A DNA stretch of 64,000 bases from an uncultured Roseovarius sp. (lineage in GTDB: Bacteria; Pseudomonadota; Alphaproteobacteria; Rhodobacterales; Rhodobacteraceae): positions 2,336,001-2,400,000 of the forward strand of contig OX638333.1 of the NCBI GenBank assembly GCA_951812895.1, written 5' to 3'. This document shows positions 10,466 through 18,876 of the stretch, piece by piece. A program made the translations under genes and the position numbers. The notes beneath the pieces are model-generated. The model did no database searches. It saw only the letters and a list, made by a program, of their open reading frames with translations, and was not told the origin of the DNA. How positions within the stretch are numbered: the stretch's first letter is position 1; every line of letters begins with the position of its first letter.

Positions 10466-11257
10466 ATGGAATCGTCTGTCACCTCTCAATCAGCGCTCGC
10501 CATGCTCTCCTGGCAGATCGAGCTTGGCGCGACTGAAACCATTGGTGACAGCCCGATCAACCGGTATGATACACCTCCGGAAAAACCCGGTAAAGCGCCC
10601 TGTTCCGAGCCTGCCTCTATGCCCGCTCCGGCGATAATCTCAGCGGCAGATGATCCGGTGAAAGAGGCAGAAAAAGCCGCGAGTTCCTGCAGTGATCTCA
10701 ACGCCTTACAATCATCCATGCAGAGTTTCGAGCATTGCGATCTCAAACGCGGCGCACGCAATCTGGTGTTCAGTGACGGCAACCCAAAGGCATGGGTTAT
10801 GATCATCGGTGAAGCCCCCGGCCGTGACGAGGATCGCATTGGCAAACCCTTTGTCGGTCGCGCCGGGCAGTTGCTGGACAAGATGCTGGCAGCGATAAAC
10901 CTGTCTCGAGAGCGTCAAGCCCCTGAAACCGCGGCATATATCACCAACGTCCTGCCCTGGCGCCCGCCGCAGAACCGCGATCCGAAGCCCGAAGAGATTG
11001 CCATGCTGCTGCCTTTTGTCCAGCGCCATGTAGAGCTGATTGATCCGCAAGTTATTGTTTTGATGGGTAATATCAGCTGTCAGGCCGGGTTGGGCCGGCG
11101 TGGAATCACCCGCTTACGCGGCACCTGGACAGAGGCCTACGGCAAACCCGCCCTGCCAATGTTCCACCCCGCCTATCTGCTGCGCAGTCCCCACGCCAAA
11201 CGAGAGGCCTGGGCAGATCTGCTCGACCTGCAAGCCAGATTGAGGGCAAGCACTTGA
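10466..11257 (+). CDS. Uracil-DNA glycosylase, family-4-like, lacking cluster cysteines
   Basis: Removes uracil from DNA in base excision repair, by family. The 263-residue protein has GEAPGRDED at 115-123, GKPFVGRAGQLLDKML at 126-141 and HPAYLL at 234-239, the family-4 active-site blocks. The first hundred residues are poorly conserved and Pro/Ala-rich. The four cysteines that bind the 4Fe-4S cluster in canonical family-4 enzymes are not conserved: the first pair reads CDLK, VKCRPP is replaced by LPWRPP, and the following Cys is absent. The stop overlaps the TTG start of the next gene. The GGTGTAC block lies just upstream. Confidence 0.9.
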   Translation: MESSVTSQSALAMLSWQIELGATETIGDSPINRYDTPPEKPGKAPCSEPASMPAPAIISAADDPVKEAEKAASSCSDLNALQSSMQSFEHCDLKRGARNLVFSDGNPKAWVMIIGEAPGRDEDRIGKPFVGRAGQLLDKMLAAINLSRERQAPETAAYITNVLPWRPPQNRDPKPEEIAMLLPFVQRHVELIDPQVIVLMGNISCQAGLGRRGITRLRGTWTEAYGKPALPMFHPAYLLRSPHAKREAWADLLDLQARLRAST

Positions 11258-11865
11258 AAATTCTTGCCTTTTCCGACCTGCATCACTCCCAATCCCGCGC
11301 CGCACAACTGGTCGCGGCAAGCGCCAAGGCTGACCTCGTCATCGGCGCCGGCGACTTCTGCAACATGCGCCAAGGGCTGGACGATGCCATGGCCCTCCTC
11401 TCTGACCTCCAGGCCCCTCTGGTGGCCATTCCCGGCAATGCAGAAAGTTATGAGGAGCTACAGGCGGCGGCCTCCGGGTCAACCCATGTCCTCCACGGTT
11501 CAGGGATAGATATCAACGGCTTAAAACTATTCGGCCTCGGCTACGGCGTGCCCGTTACACCCTTTGGCAGTTGGAGCTGCGACCTGACCGAAGCCCATGC
11601 AGCCGAAATTCTAAGCCGCTGTGAAACCGCAGATATCCTGATCTGTCACTCGCCCCCCAAAGGAATCGCAGACAAAACCTCAGCCGGGCAATCGGTTGGA
11701 TCAACGGCCATTCTCGAGGCAATTGAACGCATCCAACCCCGCCTTGTTTTTTGTGGTCACATCCATGACAGCTGGGGGGAGACCGGCCATGTCGGCCAGA
11801 CCCAGATTGTAAATCTCGGACCAACGCCAAACTGGTACGAAATAGATCCAAGCGATTGTAAATAA
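11254..11865 (+). CDS. Calcineurin-like metallophosphoesterase
   Basis: The 203-residue protein has the metal-binding motifs of this superfamily in order: FSDLHH (D-x-H) at the N-terminus, GAGDFCN (GD), GNAES (GN in place of GNHD), CHSPP and GHIHDSWG (GHxH). The substrate is unknown; relatives act on nucleotides, phosphoproteins or other phosphoesters. Translation must start at the TTG at 11254, which shares four bases (TTGA) with the stop of the uracil-DNA glycosylase gene, implying tight coupling to that DNA-repair gene. Confidence 0.9.
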   Translation: MKILAFSDLHHSQSRAAQLVAASAKADLVIGAGDFCNMRQGLDDAMALLSDLQAPLVAIPGNAESYEELQAAASGSTHVLHGSGIDINGLKLFGLGYGVPVTPFGSWSCDLTEAHAAEILSRCETADILICHSPPKGIADKTSAGQSVGSTAILEAIERIQPRLVFCGHIHDSWGETGHVGQTQIVNLGPTPNWYEIDPSDCK

Positions 11866-11878
11866 ATAGGATAACACA

Positions 11879-12421
11879 GTGACAAGAATTGACGAATCCC
11901 GCGATTTCCTGCCGGTTCGCATCGCAGTTCTGACCGTCAGCGACACGCGGAAATTGTCGGATGACAGATCTGGTGACATCCTCGTTGATCGCGTGACCAC
12001 TGCGGGCCACGTTCTATCCGCCCGCAACATCGTTTCCGATGACCGCACTCAGATCGCCGATCAATTGCGTACGTGGATTGCGGACACGGATATCGACGTG
12101 ATAATCTCAACAGGTGGCACCGGCCTGACTGGTCGCGATGTCACGGTCGAGGCGCATCGCGATGTTTATGAAAAGGAAATCGACGCATTCGGCACCGTGT
12201 TCACCCATGTTTCGATGCGGAAAATAGGCACCAGCGCGGTACAGTCCCGTGCCACAGGCGGTGTTGCTGGTGGCACCTATTTGTTTGCGCTTCCGGGTAG
12301 TCCCGGAGCGTGCAAAGACGCCTGGGATGAAATCCTGAAACCCCAGCTTGATTACCGGCATATGCCCTGTAACTTCGTCGAGATCATGCCACGGCTGGAT
12401 GAACACCTGCGCCGGAAATAG
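11879..12421 (+). CDS. moaB: Molybdenum cofactor biosynthesis protein B
   Basis: The 180-residue protein is of the MoaB/Mog adenylyltransferase-like family, which activates molybdopterin for metal insertion. Typical blocks are IAVLTVSDTR near the N-terminus, ISTGGTGLTGRDVT around residues 80-93, and FALPGSPGACKDAW near 140. The start is a GTG 13 bp after the phosphoesterase stop, so it probably belongs to the same operon as the uracil-DNA glycosylase. It is convergent with the DsbD-like gene. Confidence 0.95.
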   Translation: MTRIDESRDFLPVRIAVLTVSDTRKLSDDRSGDILVDRVTTAGHVLSARNIVSDDRTQIADQLRTWIADTDIDVIISTGGTGLTGRDVTVEAHRDVYEKEIDAFGTVFTHVSMRKIGTSAVQSRATGGVAGGTYLFALPGSPGACKDAWDEILKPQLDYRHMPCNFVEIMPRLDEHLRRK

Positions 12422-12460
12422 CGCGACAATAGCGTTGTTTAGTTTCGTAATTTCAAAACC

Positions 12461-13288
12461 TTATCCCGCCGGGCAGCCCTGAATGTCAACCGCGTGCGAC
12501 CGACCCAGAACCGTCAGACGGAGGCCGGAGCGGTTAACCGCAAACGCACGTCCCTCACTGTGATAAAGCTCTGTTTCCGCAATCAACACCCCGCCCTTAC
12601 GGTAAGATTTAGCTTGCGCCACCCAGATGGCAGGATCGTCTGTCTCAACAATCACTGCTTCGCGACCGCCGACTGCGGGCAACCGGATTTCGGCATGTAA
12701 GCTAACCCGGTCCTGCTGAAGAGAAATATTGCAGGCAACCCGTGTCACGCCAGCCTCAGCCGCCGAATAAGGGCGCGCGGCCAATGCGGCCACGATACGT
12801 GGATCACGCTTTCCACTTCCGGCGGAAATATCAGTTTTAAATCTTACGTTTACAGGCACGCACACATCCTTGCACACGCCCATTTCAACCTCTCCTGCAA
12901 GGGTGACTGCCCTATTGGAGCGAGAGGGAAGCAGGCGCACCGGCAACGTGACAGAGCCCGGATAACCGATGGTCAGCATTCCGTTCTGCGGGATTTGATG
13001 CGGCGAAGGCCATTCAATCTCAACATCCGACAGATTGCGCGAACCCCGCCAGCTGAATTGTGGGGGGATACCCGCATCCCCGGGCGCACGCCAATAGGTC
13101 TTCCACCCATCTGCAAGCGCGATATGCAGCGCGGCCATCCGACTGCCATCTGAATTGCTCCAGCCCGGCAGAACGCTGATTTTGACAATATCATCAACCT
13201 GTTGCGCCGCAGGAAGGCGGGGCAGCAATGCAAAGCAGGTCAGACAAAAAAGAGCCAGAAGTCGTGTCATGTTCATGACATGATACAC
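12461..13288 (-). CDS. Secreted DsbD N-terminal-domain-like protein
   Basis: The protein (up to 275 aa) has an N-terminal signal peptide (MTRLLALFCLTCFALLPRLP) and then an immunoglobulin-like domain resembling the periplasmic alpha domain of the thiol reductase DsbD, with a CKDVC cysteine pair that could exchange disulfides and a DGWKTYWRAPGDAG segment typical of this family. The membrane and C-terminal thioredoxin domains of full DsbD are absent, so it is a stand-alone alpha-like protein, perhaps delivering electrons to periplasmic cysteines. Start codons at 13288, 13276 and 13270 are all possible; the one closest to the signal peptide is likeliest. Confidence 0.8.
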   Translation of the reverse strand: MYHVMNMTRLLALFCLTCFALLPRLPAAQQVDDIVKISVLPGWSNSDGSRMAALHIALADGWKTYWRAPGDAGIPPQFSWRGSRNLSDVEIEWPSPHQIPQNGMLTIGYPGSVTLPVRLLPSRSNRAVTLAGEVEMGVCKDVCVPVNVRFKTDISAGSGKRDPRIVAALAARPYSAAEAGVTRVACNISLQQDRVSLHAEIRLPAVGGREAVIVETDDPAIWVAQAKSYRKGGVLIAETELYHSEGRAFAVNRSGLRLTVLGRSHAVDIQGCPAG

Positions 13289-13407
13289 TAGGACGTAAAT
13301 GCCAACTCACTTTCTGGAGAGAAAACCGAAATATGCCCCAACCCGGTGCTTGCACTGCGCGGTCTGCGGCCCCATCATTGGTATAGGACCGGGCATGGAG
13401 ATTTCGG

Positions 13408-13971
13408 GTGCGGGACATTGATCTGAACGGAAAACTGCTGATCGCGATGCCGGAAATGGGTGATCCCAGATTCGCCTACTCCGTTGTTTTTCTTTGTGCT
13501 TATTCCGAAGAGGGGGCAATGGGCCTGATCGTGAACAAGCCCACGGACGAATTGCGCCTGGGTGATTTGCTGGAACAGCTGTCAATCAAAGAGGGCGATG
13601 AGGCACGGGATCTGCCGGTTCATTTTGGTGGACCGGTTGAACATGGGCGCGGGTTTGTTTTGCATGATTACGGATATCATTCCGCGATTTCGACAATGGA
13701 TGTGGACGAACAGTTCGCCATGACCGCAACCCTTGATATCCTTGAAGATTTTGCCGATGGACGGGGTCCGTCTCGGGCCATTCTGGCGCTTGGATACGCC
13801 GGATGGGGCCCCGGGCAGCTGGAAAGTGAAATCGGCCAGAATGCCTGGCTGACGGTCGAGGCTGATTCCGAATTGGTATTCAACATGCCCGACGCCGAAA
13901 AATGGGAAGGCGCGCTGAAAAAGTTAGGCGTAAACGCCCTGACACTTTCAGCCAGCGGCGGACGGGCGTGA
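13408..13971 (+). CDS. YqgE/AlgH family protein
   Basis: The 187-residue protein has the complete family pattern: LNGKLLIAMPEMGDPRFAYS at the N-terminus, EEGAMGLIVNKP, the VHFGGPVEHGRGFVLHD block and the closing ALGYAGWGPGQLESEI. The structure is known to be a mixed alpha/beta fold but its biochemical role is not established. A GTG start is used, preceded by GGAG about 8 bp upstream; the nearest upstream ATG runs quickly into a stop. It is divergent from the secreted DsbD-like gene. Confidence 0.93.
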   Translation: MRDIDLNGKLLIAMPEMGDPRFAYSVVFLCAYSEEGAMGLIVNKPTDELRLGDLLEQLSIKEGDEARDLPVHFGGPVEHGRGFVLHDYGYHSAISTMDVDEQFAMTATLDILEDFADGRGPSRAILALGYAGWGPGQLESEIGQNAWLTVEADSELVFNMPDAEKWEGALKKLGVNALTLSASGGRA

Positions 13972-13973
13972 AA

Positions 13974-14053
13974 CCGTACGAATTGTATGTTTTGTACGGG
14001 TGATTTGTACAAGGATCGGCGCCATTGCGCCGATTTGTGTACCCTTTGTACAA
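13974..14053. promoter_or_regulatory. Cluster of GTAC-centred dyads and a hairpin
   Basis: CCGTAC (13974) and GTACGG (13994) form an inverted pair; perfect palindromes TTGTACAA occur at 14005-14012 and 14046-14053; between them ATCGGCGC-CATT-GCGCCGAT (14015-14034) is a perfect 8-bp hairpin. The cluster lies between yqgE and the antitoxin gene and could hold operators and a weak terminator of yqgE. No Phd-type operator is recognised with certainty. Confidence 0.45.
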
Positions 14054-14148
14054 TCTGATGAAAATCCGGACATGCGAACGGTGTGCTTGGACCGCGTTAA
14101 CAAATTGGCTTCAGGATAGTGGAAACCACGTTATCAGAAGGCCCGTCA

Positions 14149-14388
14149 ATGTACCACAATATCCCGCTGTCCGAATTCCGCCAACACATACGAGAATATA
14201 CAGATCACCATCAAAGAACCGGGGACCGGCTGATGATCACCCGCAATGGCCGGGACGCCTTTGCTGTGGTCTCGGTCAAGGATTTGCAGGCGCTGGAAGA
14301 CGTGGAGGCCAATCGGGAGGAATTCCTGGAGAACCGGCATCAGGCAACGCTGCGAGAGTTCCGGGCGCTGAAGGAGGGGGTGCGGTGA
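14149..14388 (+). CDS. Phd/YefM-family antitoxin (orphan)
   Basis: The 79-residue protein from the ATG at 14149 begins MYHNIPLSEFRQHIREY and continues GDRLMITRNGRDAFAVVSV, the conserved DNA-binding half of Phd/YefM antitoxins, followed by an acidic helical tail expected to bind a toxin. An upstream ATG at 14119 would add ten unrelated residues. No RelE/YoeB/Doc-like toxin frame follows: thirty bases after the stop the left end of the second IS110 element begins, and no toxin remnant is recognised beyond its right end. The protein may repress its own promoter or serve a toxin elsewhere. Confidence 0.85.
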   Translation: MYHNIPLSEFRQHIREYTDHHQRTGDRLMITRNGRDAFAVVSVKDLQALEDVEANREEFLENRHQATLREFRALKEGVR

Positions 14389-14495
14389 GTGGGGGATTGG
14401 GTGGATTGCGGGATGGGGTGGATGGCTCCTGCTCCATCGGCGTCGCAATGCGCCATAGTGCAGTTGTCATGAACTGCTAGGAGAGGAGCCACCCA

Positions 14496-15515
14496 ATGCA
14501 GGTTACAACAGTCGGCCTCGATTTGGCCAAGAACGTTTTCCATATTCACGGTGTCATGGAGGATGGATCTGTAGGGTTCAGCCGGTCTTTGCGGCGCAGT
14601 CAGATGTTTGCATTTTTCGAACGTCTGGAGCCATGTCTGATCGGCATGGAAGCGTGCGGTGCGAGCCACTACTGGGCGCGGGAACTGACCAGGCTGGGTC
14701 ATGAAGTCAGGTTGATAGCACCTGTCTATGTGAAGCCCTATGTCAAGCGCGGCAAGTCCGATGCGGCTGACGCAGAGGCGATCTGCGAGGCTGTCACCCG
14801 CCCGACCATGCGGTTCGTTGAGGTAAAGTCGCCTGAACAGCAGGCCATTCTTTCATTGCACCGAGCGCGTAGCCTAGTCGTTCGACAGAGAACCCAGACG
14901 ATCAACATGCTGCGTGGTCTGTTGGCGGAGTTCGGCATCGTCTTTGCTCAGGGCGTCGGTCACGCCGTCCGGTTTGCAAAGCGTACCACCCAAGAGCAGG
15001 CTCTGGACCTACCGCCCGTTGCGCTGGACACCATCATCGACCTTAGCGAACAGATATTGGCCCTGCATGGGCGGGTGCTCTGGTATGGCCGCAAGCTGAC
15101 ACAAGCTGCGAAATCCGAGCCCCGGATCGACTTGCTTCAGACAATCCCCGGCATTGGGCCGATCACGGCGTCGGCCATTGTCGCGACGGTTGGCAGTGCC
15201 GCACAGTTTAAGTGCGGCAGAGACTTCTCGGCCTGGTTGGGGCTGACGCCGATCAACCGGTCGACCGGAGGCAAAGAGAGGCTGGGCCGCATATCGAAGA
15301 TGGGCGACCGCTACATACGCCACCTGATGGTCGTCGGCATGACCTCCCGCATGAAACAGATCAAAAGCGCACCTGAGCGATTTGATCCCTGGTTTGCGGA
15401 CCTGCTGGAGCGCAAACCCGCAAAGCTCGCGGCAGTGGCCATGGCGAACAAGACAGCGCGGATAATCTGGGCGGTGCTCACACGAAATGAGCCCTACAGG
15501 ATCAGGACCGTCTGA
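14496..15515 (+). CDS. IS110-family transposase, IS1111-like, copy B
   Basis: The 339-residue protein begins MQVTTVGLDLAKNVFHIHGV, the hallmark of this subgroup, and contains IGMEACGASHYWARELTRLG and KSDAADAEAICEAVTRPTMR of the DEDD domain. The Transposase_20 domain is seen as LLQTIPGIGPITASAI and DFSAWLGLTPINRSTGGKER, followed by RISKMGDRYIRHLMVVG. It appears full length, with a ribosome site (GGAGAGGAG) inside the left end. It is only distantly similar to the transposase at 8948. Confidence 0.96.
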   Translation: MQVTTVGLDLAKNVFHIHGVMEDGSVGFSRSLRRSQMFAFFERLEPCLIGMEACGASHYWARELTRLGHEVRLIAPVYVKPYVKRGKSDAADAEAICEAVTRPTMRFVEVKSPEQQAILSLHRARSLVVRQRTQTINMLRGLLAEFGIVFAQGVGHAVRFAKRTTQEQALDLPPVALDTIIDLSEQILALHGRVLWYGRKLTQAAKSEPRIDLLQTIPGIGPITASAIVATVGSAAQFKCGRDFSAWLGLTPINRSTGGKERLGRISKMGDRYIRHLMVVGMTSRMKQIKSAPERFDPWFADLLERKPAKLAAVAMANKTARIIWAVLTRNEPYRIRTV

Positions 15516-15746
15516 TACCGGAAAGGAATGAAACAGAGACAGCAAGACCAAAGAAGTGATGGCAATGAGTCAGCCGCAATCTCAAGACACCCCGGGCTTT
15601 GTCCAGGACGACATCTGTCCGCTTGCGAGGATGGGGACTTGGGTCGCGGAAACCATCAGGGCCAGCGGTCAAGTGCACCGCGCAAACAGGCCGAACACAA
15701 GACCGCTTCTGACAAAATGTCGATCACCTCAAAAATGTCTTGCTTT
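15516..15746 (+). other. Long non-coding right end of IS110 copy B
   Basis: About 231 nt lie between the transposase stop and the right inverted repeat, with no convincing coding potential. By analogy with characterised IS1111-type elements this end is where the bridge RNA would be encoded. No structure was computed, so this is inference from family knowledge. Confidence 0.4.
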
Positions 15747-15761
15747 GCAGGAGCCATCCAC

Positions 15762-16061
15762 ACAGGACAAAGCTGCCGGTCGGCCTCCTTCTGCGAGTGG
15801 CTGGACTGTGCGGATTGCGTCCGCAGTAAAATCATCCTGAGGCGATTTCGATTGCTTAACTGCAGGCGCAAAATCAACGAGAAACAAGTGCGGATACCGG
15901 CCGTTTAACTATGAAATATGCGATAGATCTACTCGGGTGACCGATTCGAGCCCGAAACGGGCCAAAATCTTTTGTTATCGATTAATCGACGTCTGAAGCT
16001 TTAGGTGCCAGGGCAAAAGTATGGTTTAGTACCTCTATTAAACCACCAATGAAGGTTTTCG
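15762..16061. other. Intergenic stretch, nothing recognised
   Basis: About 300 bp between the right end of the second IS110 element and the cyclase gene. No credible gene is seen. A short GCCCG-AAA-CGGGC hairpin lies near 15951-15963, and the last 100 bp are AT-rich and probably hold the cyclase promoter. Confidence 0.4.
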
Positions 16062-17831
16062 ATGGCACGCAGGCTCGCAGCAATTCTCGCCGCTGATATG
16101 GTCGGATATTCCCGGTTAATGGCAGCCGACGAACCGGGGACCGTTGAACAATTGAGAAGCCGCCGTCGATTGCATTTCGAACCCGAAATCAATCGCTTTG
16201 GAGGTGAAATTGTCAAACTCACAGGTGATGGTCTACTTGTAATCTTCGACAGCGTTGTGAGTGCGGTAGAAGCTGCAGCGGCCATACAGAAATCACTGAC
16301 TTTAGCGAATGCGGACGAACCAGATAAAGAAAGAATTGACTTTAGAATTGGTCTTCACGTCGGCGACGTGATCCTAGGCGAGGATGATATATATGGCGAC
16401 GGAGTTAACGTAGCCGCTCGCCTTGAAGCTCTTGCAGACCCAGGTGGCGTAACACTCTCTGAGGACGTTTATCGCCACACTCGCGGCAAGACTAATCTTT
16501 CATTCGTCGATTTAGGCGAATTGAAATTGAAGAACATTCCCAACGAGGTGCGCGGCTACAAGATCAAATTCACTGACAATATTCGTTCCGCACCGCCGCT
16601 GGCGGGAAACTCTTCATCCGAAAAACCTTCAATTGCGGTCCTGCCATTCCAGAACATGTCAGCGGACCCGGAGCAGGAGTATTTTTGCGACGGTGTCAGC
16701 GAAGATATAATTACAGAGCTTTCTAGATTTCCCGATCTTCTCGTGATTGCGCGAAATTCATCTTTTTCGTTCAAGAACAAAATGGTAACTCACAACGACA
16801 TCGCACGCGAACTGGCCGTTCGCTACATGCTGGAGGGGAGCCTCCGACGTGCTGCGAACCGTCTGCGCATCACAGCTCAGTTAATCGAGTGCGAGACGGG
16901 CACGCACATCTGGGCAGAACGCTATGACCGTTGCGTTGAAGATATTTTTGAACTGCAGGATGAGATCACCAGTAGTGTTGTCGGCGCAATTGCACCGCAA
17001 ATTACTCAGGCCGAGCTGGAGCGAGCCAGTAAAGACCGGAACGTCCAGTTCAGTTCCTACGATCTTGCGCTTAGAGCAATGGCGCTTTTCCACGAAGGCG
17101 GTTTTTCGAGCAAAGAGGGTTACGAAGCTGTTGTCACCACGGCCCAGCGAGCACTGGATATTGACCCTCGCAATGCGATGGCACTTTGGATTCAGGCCTA
17201 TGCCCACACGATGCGCTATCTCTTTCAGGTCGATGAGAAACCTGAAGAAATGCTGGATCTGGCGCAAAAAGCGGCGGAGGCCTTGTTCCAGCGCGATCGA
17301 TTGGATCCTCGCGCTCTGACAATTCGCGGCATGATCAGGCACTTTCAGCAGCTTTATGATGAAGCGACCGCGGATTTTCAACGTGCTTTCGAACTCAATC
17401 CGAATTTCGCTCTGAACATTTTCTTCATGGCCTGGCACGAGTCTCTTGTTGGGCGTACTGATGAGGCAAAATTGCACGCACAGCTAGCGCTGCGCCTGTC
17501 TCCGAGAGACGCTGATGTCTGGGTCGGCGATGCATATCTTGCTCTGGCTCAATCCCATTTTGCCGAAGGCGATTTTGAAAAGGTTCAGGAGTGGGGCAAA
17601 CTTGCTGTACAATTCACCCCGCGTGCTCCAATCAGGCGAGCTTTGCTTATTGCCAGCGCGGCCCATCTGGGTCGGCCGGATGACGGAATTGCCCATGCGC
17701 AGGCACTAGCCAGTTTTGCACCAACTTTTTTGGACAGTATCGTGTCTGGTCGACTCGCTCTTTACCGCCAGCCCGAGCACAATGCCCTTCTGATTAATGG
17801 GATTGTGAAGTCGGGTTGCAGCCTTATTTAA
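16062..17831 (+). CDS. Class III adenylate/guanylate cyclase with TolB-like and TPR domains, paralogue 1
   Basis: The 589-residue protein has an N-terminal class III cyclase domain (about 1-165), a linker, a TolB-like N-terminal domain (about 188-325; KPSIAVLPFQNMS and ERYDRCVEDIFELQDEI) and tetratricopeptide repeats to the end. The cyclase residues expected for metal binding (D12, D56), base recognition (K52, D113) and the transition state (N116, R120) are all present, so it should make cAMP or cGMP. No transmembrane segment is visible. It follows an IS110 element and appears less GC-rich than neighbouring genes, hinting at transfer. A paralogue with the same architecture is at 52042. Confidence 0.93.
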   Translation: MARRLAAILAADMVGYSRLMAADEPGTVEQLRSRRRLHFEPEINRFGGEIVKLTGDGLLVIFDSVVSAVEAAAAIQKSLTLANADEPDKERIDFRIGLHVGDVILGEDDIYGDGVNVAARLEALADPGGVTLSEDVYRHTRGKTNLSFVDLGELKLKNIPNEVRGYKIKFTDNIRSAPPLAGNSSSEKPSIAVLPFQNMSADPEQEYFCDGVSEDIITELSRFPDLLVIARNSSFSFKNKMVTHNDIARELAVRYMLEGSLRRAANRLRITAQLIECETGTHIWAERYDRCVEDIFELQDEITSSVVGAIAPQITQAELERASKDRNVQFSSYDLALRAMALFHEGGFSSKEGYEAVVTTAQRALDIDPRNAMALWIQAYAHTMRYLFQVDEKPEEMLDLAQKAAEALFQRDRLDPRALTIRGMIRHFQQLYDEATADFQRAFELNPNFALNIFFMAWHESLVGRTDEAKLHAQLALRLSPRDADVWVGDAYLALAQSHFAEGDFEKVQEWGKLAVQFTPRAPIRRALLIASAAHLGRPDDGIAHAQALASFAPTFLDSIVSGRLALYRQPEHNALLINGIVKSGCSLI

Positions 17832-18101
17832 CTTCCGCGTTGGTGGGCGGATAGCTCTTGATTGACTTCAATGTCCATATAACTGTCGGCCACCTTGTGT
17901 GTCATGTTGCACGGCGCATGAGCGGCTGCTTCGGTGAAGCAGCGTTTCAGCGGCGTGGCGGTCGAAGAACGGCATCTCATCCACGGGCCATGTCCGCATA
18001 CCGCGCATCGCGTCGGTTGCTGCAATTTGCTCCAACGACAACACTGGGCTCCTACCGGACCTTTGGCAAACAATTCTCTGTGTCCATTCTTCACCGTTTT
18101 G
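17832..18101. other. Intergenic stretch, nothing recognised
   Basis: About 270 bp between the cyclase and the IclR gene, which converge. Frames are open on both strands but none resembles a known protein or has a good start. It may hold a decayed fragment. Confidence 0.35.
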
Positions 18102-18863
18102 TCAGCCCTTTTGTGCCATCCCGTGCATTTGCAGAGCAACTGACACCTTTCCTGCCAGCGCTTGTAGCTCCTGCCCGATCTGGGCGCGGCGGGCGCTGGT
18201 GAAACGCCGGACCGGCCCGGTTGCCCCGATGCTGAATGTAGCCCCAATATTGCCGATCCGGATCGGGGCGGCGACTGAGGAGACGCCGACCTCTATCTCT
18301 TCCACACATTCGGCAAAGCCCGCATCACGGATCGCTGCGAACTCTTCCCGCAGCACAGCAGGATCGCGTTTGGTGTTGGGGGTGTAGTTGCGCATCGGAC
18401 CGGACAGGATTTCTTCGCGAAAGCCGTCTTCGGCAAAGGCCGCGATCACCTTGGAACAGGAACAGGCATGCATGGGCCGGAACCCAAGCCCCGGATGTAC
18501 GAAAGACCGGTTTGCGTCGCTCGGCACCTCAACATGGATGATCTCGACCCCACGGTTGCGATAGCGGGACAGGAACACGGCCTCTCCGAACTGATCAGCG
18601 GCTTCTTTCAGTGTGGGGGTCGCCGCGAGACGCACATCAACATCCGACTGACCAAGCAAGGCCAATCGCACCAGACGTTCGCCCACCAGATACCGACCCG
18701 GCTCAGACTCATCCAGCAAACGCTGTTCGGCCATTGTCTGCAGCAACCGGTAACAGGTTGGGCGCGGAAGATCGGTGGCCTGCTGCACTTCTGGAGCAGT
18801 TACGGCCCGTCCGGCGATGGCCACGGCCTCCAGAATTGTCATCAACCGGTCGAGATGCATCAA
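18102..18863 (-). CDS. IclR-family transcriptional regulator
   Basis: The 253-residue protein has an N-terminal winged helix-turn-helix (about 1-65, with DLPRPTCYRLLQTMAEQRLL as the recognition region) and an IclR effector-binding domain (about 75-245, with VGLRF-like SFVHPGLGFRPMHACSCSKVIAAF and GVSSVAAPIR). Members sense small aromatic or organic acids. It is divergent from the methanethiol oxidase gene at 18947 and probably controls it; an AGACA-TT-TGTCT dyad lies between the two genes. The ligand is unknown. Confidence 0.94.
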   Translation of the reverse strand: MMHLDRLMTILEAVAIAGRAVTAPEVQQATDLPRPTCYRLLQTMAEQRLLDESEPGRYLVGERLVRLALLGQSDVDVRLAATPTLKEAADQFGEAVFLSRYRNRGVEIIHVEVPSDANRSFVHPGLGFRPMHACSCSKVIAAFAEDGFREEILSGPMRNYTPNTKRDPAVLREEFAAIRDAGFAECVEEIEVGVSSVAAPIRIGNIGATFSIGATGPVRRFTSARRAQIGQELQALAGKVSVALQMHGMAQKG

Positions 18864-18876
18864 AGTCTCACTTTAC

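Larger units (their letters stand above)
14418..15761 (+). mobile_element. IS110-family (IS1111-like) insertion sequence, copy B
   Basis: A perfect 15-bp inverted repeat, GTGGATGGCTCCTGC at 14418-14432 and its complement at 15747-15761, brackets the transposase and gives an element of about 1344 bp. Such subterminal inverted repeats mark the IS1111 subgroup. The left non-coding end is about 63 nt and the right one about 231 nt. The true termini may lie a few bases outside the repeats. Confidence 0.85.

Noticed and set aside
14385-14480. A possible toxin frame starting at the GTG overlapping the antitoxin stop
   Set aside because: The frame reads Gly-rich sequence and then enters the IS110 left end. 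It has no RelE, YoeB or Doc features.
17828-18247. A 139-residue minus-strand frame between the cyclase and IclR genes
   Set aside because: Part of it overlaps the IclR gene in another frame, and the rest has no recognisable motif or good start.
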